DNA from: Actinomadura luzonensis | GTDB lineage: Bacteria > Actinomycetota > Actinomycetes > Streptosporangiales > Streptosporangiaceae | Length of the DNA: 64,000 nt | Assembly (NCBI RefSeq): GCF_022664455.2 | Contig: NZ_JAKRKC020000001.1 | Span: 434,001 to 498,000 of the forward strand | Direction of reading: 5' to 3' | Shown here: positions 62,127 through 64,000 of the stretch, one piece after another | Position numbering within the stretch: position 1 is the stretch's first letter | How the letters are laid out: every line of letters starts with the position of its first letter | Made by a program: the position numbers and the translations under genes | Notes under the pieces: generated by a model | Told to the model about the DNA's origin: nothing | What the model saw: only the letters and a program-made list of their open reading frames with translations | Database searches by the model: none

Positions 62127-63107
62127 GTGCCGGTACGTATCGAGGTCACCCCGCAGGACCTCATGGCCAGCAGGTTCGCGATCTCGCCGCTGATCGAGAC
62201 CATGCACGCCCAGTGGCGGCTGTCCGGGCGGCTCCCGGCGGGCCCGCTCGACGCGTGGGTGGCCCGCCACCACGCCACGTACGAGAGGCTGGCGCGGCGC
62301 CACCCGGTCCTGCGGGCGGGCGCCGCGGTGAGCGGCAACATGGGGGCGGGCAACGTCGACTTCATCGCCCCGCCCCCGACCGCCGTGGACGTGGCCTTCG
62401 CCGACGAGCTGGCCGCCGTGCGCGCGACGCCGCTCGCGCAGGCGCACGCCGAGATCGAGCGCGCGCTGGCCCAGCGCCCGCCGGTCGCCGGCTGGGTCAG
62501 GGACCTGCTGCTCGGCCCGGAGGTGGTGGAGCTGTTCGCGGCGGCGTACGAGGCGTTGTGGACGGAGATCCTGGCCGGCGACTGGCCGCGCTTCCACGCG
62601 GTCCTGCAGCGGGACGTCGCGCACCGGGCGGGCCGGCTGGCCGCCTACGGCTGGGAGGCGGCGCTGGCGGACCTCAGCCCGCGGGTCCGCTGGCGCTCCG
62701 GCGGCCACATCGAGGTGCGGATGCTCTCCGGCCTGGACCGCTCGGCCCGCCCCGGCGGCAGGGGGCTGCTGTTCGTGCCGTCGGTGTTCGTCGCGGCGAT
62801 CGCGACCTATCTGGACGAGCCGTGGCCGTACGCGCTGCTCTATCCGGCCCGCGGCCTGGCGGCGGCCCCGCCCCGGCCGGACGCCGGCCTGTCGCTGCTG
62901 ATCGGCCGCAGCCGCGCGCGCATCCTCGCCGAGCTGGCCGAGCCGGCCACGACCACGCAGCTCGCCGCCCTGCTGGGCCAGAGCGTCGGCACGACCGGCG
63001 GGCACATCGCGGCTCTGCGCCGCACCGGCCTGATCACCGGCACCCGGGTCGGGCGCGGCGTCCTCTACACCAGGACGCCCCTCGGCGACGCGCTGATCAA
63101 CGGCTAG
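62127..63107 (+). CDS. DUF5937/ArsR-like winged-helix transcriptional regulator
   Basis: The 326-residue protein has an N-terminal DUF5937-type region (FAISPLIETMHAQWRLSGRL) and a long helical middle. A C-terminal winged helix covers about 250-322 (RARILAELAEPATTTQLAAL, GTTGGHIAALRRTGLITGTR), as in ArsR-type regulators. This class is common in actinomycetes and typically controls a neighbouring MFS exporter, matching the divergent gene here. Leaderless start at GTG 62127. Confidence 0.85.
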   Translation: MPVRIEVTPQDLMASRFAISPLIETMHAQWRLSGRLPAGPLDAWVARHHATYERLARRHPVLRAGAAVSGNMGAGNVDFIAPPPTAVDVAFADELAAVRATPLAQAHAEIERALAQRPPVAGWVRDLLLGPEVVELFAAAYEALWTEILAGDWPRFHAVLQRDVAHRAGRLAAYGWEAALADLSPRVRWRSGGHIEVRMLSGLDRSARPGGRGLLFVPSVFVAAIATYLDEPWPYALLYPARGLAAAPPRPDAGLSLLIGRSRARILAELAEPATTTQLAALLGQSVGTTGGHIAALRRTGLITGTRVGRGVLYTRTPLGDALING

Positions 63108-63122
63108 CCTGTGACGCGAAGG

Positions 63123-63128
63123 TATAGT
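63123..63128 (+). promoter_or_regulatory. -10 box (TATAGT) of SorC-type regulator gene
   Basis: TATAGT lies 46 bp upstream of the ATG at 63175; transcription would start near 63135. The leader contains TCTGCAAATCTGTTCAG (from 63143), a weak dyad that could be an autoregulatory site. Confidence 0.45.
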
Positions 63129-63174
63129 CGTTGCGCATCAGTTCTGCAAATCTGTTCAGCTAAGGAGCGCGCGC

Positions 63175-64000
63175 ATGAATGCCGCCGACGTCGCCCCCGA
63201 CGCGCAGCAGGCCAGGTTCCCGCAGGAGCTGATGTACGCGGCGGCGCAGCAGTACTACATGGAGGACGCCACCCAGGGCGACATCGCGGGGCGGCTCGGC
63301 GTCTCCCGGGCGACGGTCAGCCGGCTGCTCACCGAGGCGCGGCGGCAGGGCATCGTCGAGATCAGGGTGCACCGGCCGGCCACGCTCGCCGACGGCCCGC
63401 TGGCCGGCGAGGTGGCGCAGGCGCTCGACCTGCGGCGGGTCCACCTGGTGCCCAAGGCCAGCGGCCCGGCCCTCGGCCCGTGGCTGGCGCCGGGGGTGGC
63501 CCGGGCCCTGGCCGGCGTGGGGCTGGAGTCGGGTGACGTGGTGCTGGTCTCGTCCGGCACCACCGTGTACGAGTGCGCCCGCGAGGGACTGGGCCAGTTC
63601 CCCGGCGTCACGATCGCCCCCGCGGTCGGCGGCCAGGAGGAGCCGCAGCCCTGGTTCCAGACCAACGAGACCACCCGCATCCTGGCCGAGCGCGTCGGCG
63701 GCGTGCCCGCCTACCTCTACGCCCCGGCGCTGCCCGGCCCCGAGCTGTTCTACTCGCTGCAGCACGAGCCGTCCGTGCGCCGGGTCATGGACCTGTGGGC
63801 GCAGGCCAAGTGCGCCCTGGTCGGCGTGGGCTCGGCGCCGCTGATGCGGCAGATGGTGCCCTCGCTCATGCCGCGCGACGCCGAGAGCCTGCGCCGGGCC
63901 GTGGGCGACGTGTGCATGCGGGTCTACGACCGCGACGGCGCCCCGGTCACCTATCCCGGCAGCGAGCGGCTGGTGGCCGCCAAGCCGGAGGAGCTGCGCC
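63175..64000 (+). CDS. SorC/DeoR-type sugar-binding transcriptional regulator (3' truncated by window)
   Basis: The first 275 residues are visible. An N-terminal helix-turn-helix of the SorC family (AAAQQYYMEDATQGDIAGRL, SRATVSRLLTEARRQGIVEI) is followed by a sugar-binding domain related to phosphosugar isomerases (VVLVSSGTTVYECAREGL, TIAPAVGGQ, CALVGVGSAPLMRQM). Members bind sugar phosphates and control sugar catabolic operons, which presumably lie beyond the window. AAGGAG lies 8 nt before the ATG at 63175. The frame remains open at base 64000. Confidence 0.88.
   Translation, partial: MNAADVAPDAQQARFPQELMYAAAQQYYMEDATQGDIAGRLGVSRATVSRLLTEARRQGIVEIRVHRPATLADGPLAGEVAQALDLRRVHLVPKASGPALGPWLAPGVARALAGVGLESGDVVLVSSGTTVYECAREGLGQFPGVTIAPAVGGQEEPQPWFQTNETTRILAERVGGVPAYLYAPALPGPELFYSLQHEPSVRRVMDLWAQAKCALVGVGSAPLMRQMVPSLMPRDAESLRRAVGDVCMRVYDRDGAPVTYPGSERLVAAKPEELR

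Overview
The window is very GC-rich (mostly GC at third codon positions) and reads as one continuous piece of actinobacterial chromosome. The markers are F420-dependent oxidoreductase, SecA2, single-chain acyl-CoA carboxylase, LAL regulators, GTG starts, and several start codons placed 6-8 nt after a TANNNT box (leaderless transcripts). The gene mix suits a Streptosporangiales-type filamentous actinomycete, but the genus cannot be fixed from sequence alone. I see no insertion sequence, prophage, CRISPR array or biosynthetic cluster. There are about 60 genes and one tRNA.

Layout. 1-6.9 kb: the tail of a WD40 protein, a VOC protein, a TetR regulator divergent from an FAD monooxygenase across three evenly spaced operators, two DMT transporters (one behind a leader-peptide/hairpin region), a second VOC protein, a PRC-barrel protein and a methyltransferase. 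7-20 kb: SecA2, an F420 oxidoreductase, a GPGG small membrane protein, an ANTAR-PAS-PAS-PP2C phosphatase, a BON/metallophosphoesterase pair, topoisomerase IB, an SDR, transketolase, ChaB/DUF6458 and a shikimate-kinase-like P-loop kinase. 20-31.5 kb: a signalling block with a pseudokinase-TM-WD40 protein convergent with an active Ser/Thr kinase, a large LAL regulator, and divergent from it an unknown protein coupled to a clostripain-family peptidase. 31.5-35 kb: winged-helix protein, secreted phospholipase A2, DUF4429/SHOCT and an HD hydrolase.

34.8-42 kb is a self-contained catabolic locus. A FadR-type regulator faces an operon of Tat-lipoprotein binding protein, permease, fused permease-ATPase, ATPase and a DapA-family lyase, all overlapping or nearly so; the operon start carries a promoter and an 18-bp dyad. 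42-51 kb holds DUF1876, an unknown protein, a 1886-residue single-chain acyl-CoA carboxylase with an in-frame 60-bp tandem repeat, tRNA-Lys, a nucleoside hydrolase, a candidate structured RNA and OsmC. 51-64 kb holds a membrane/FNR-like protein with ApbE, a holin-family membrane protein followed by a HAL-family protein lacking the MIO tripeptide, a LacI-controlled amidohydrolase plus cysteine-dioxygenase-like operon, FhuF-like and CynX-type genes divergent from a second LacI regulator, an MFS exporter with a DUF5937 regulator, and a SorC-type regulator cut by the window edge.

The most interesting items are the leader-peptide/RBS-sequestering region before the 6-kb transporter, the MIO-less HAL homologue, the pseudokinase/kinase pair, the uncharacterised protein-clostripain operon with its large dyad, the minisatellite inside the carboxylase, and the twin C-loop RNA candidate. 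All functions are read from motifs and context. No database search was run.
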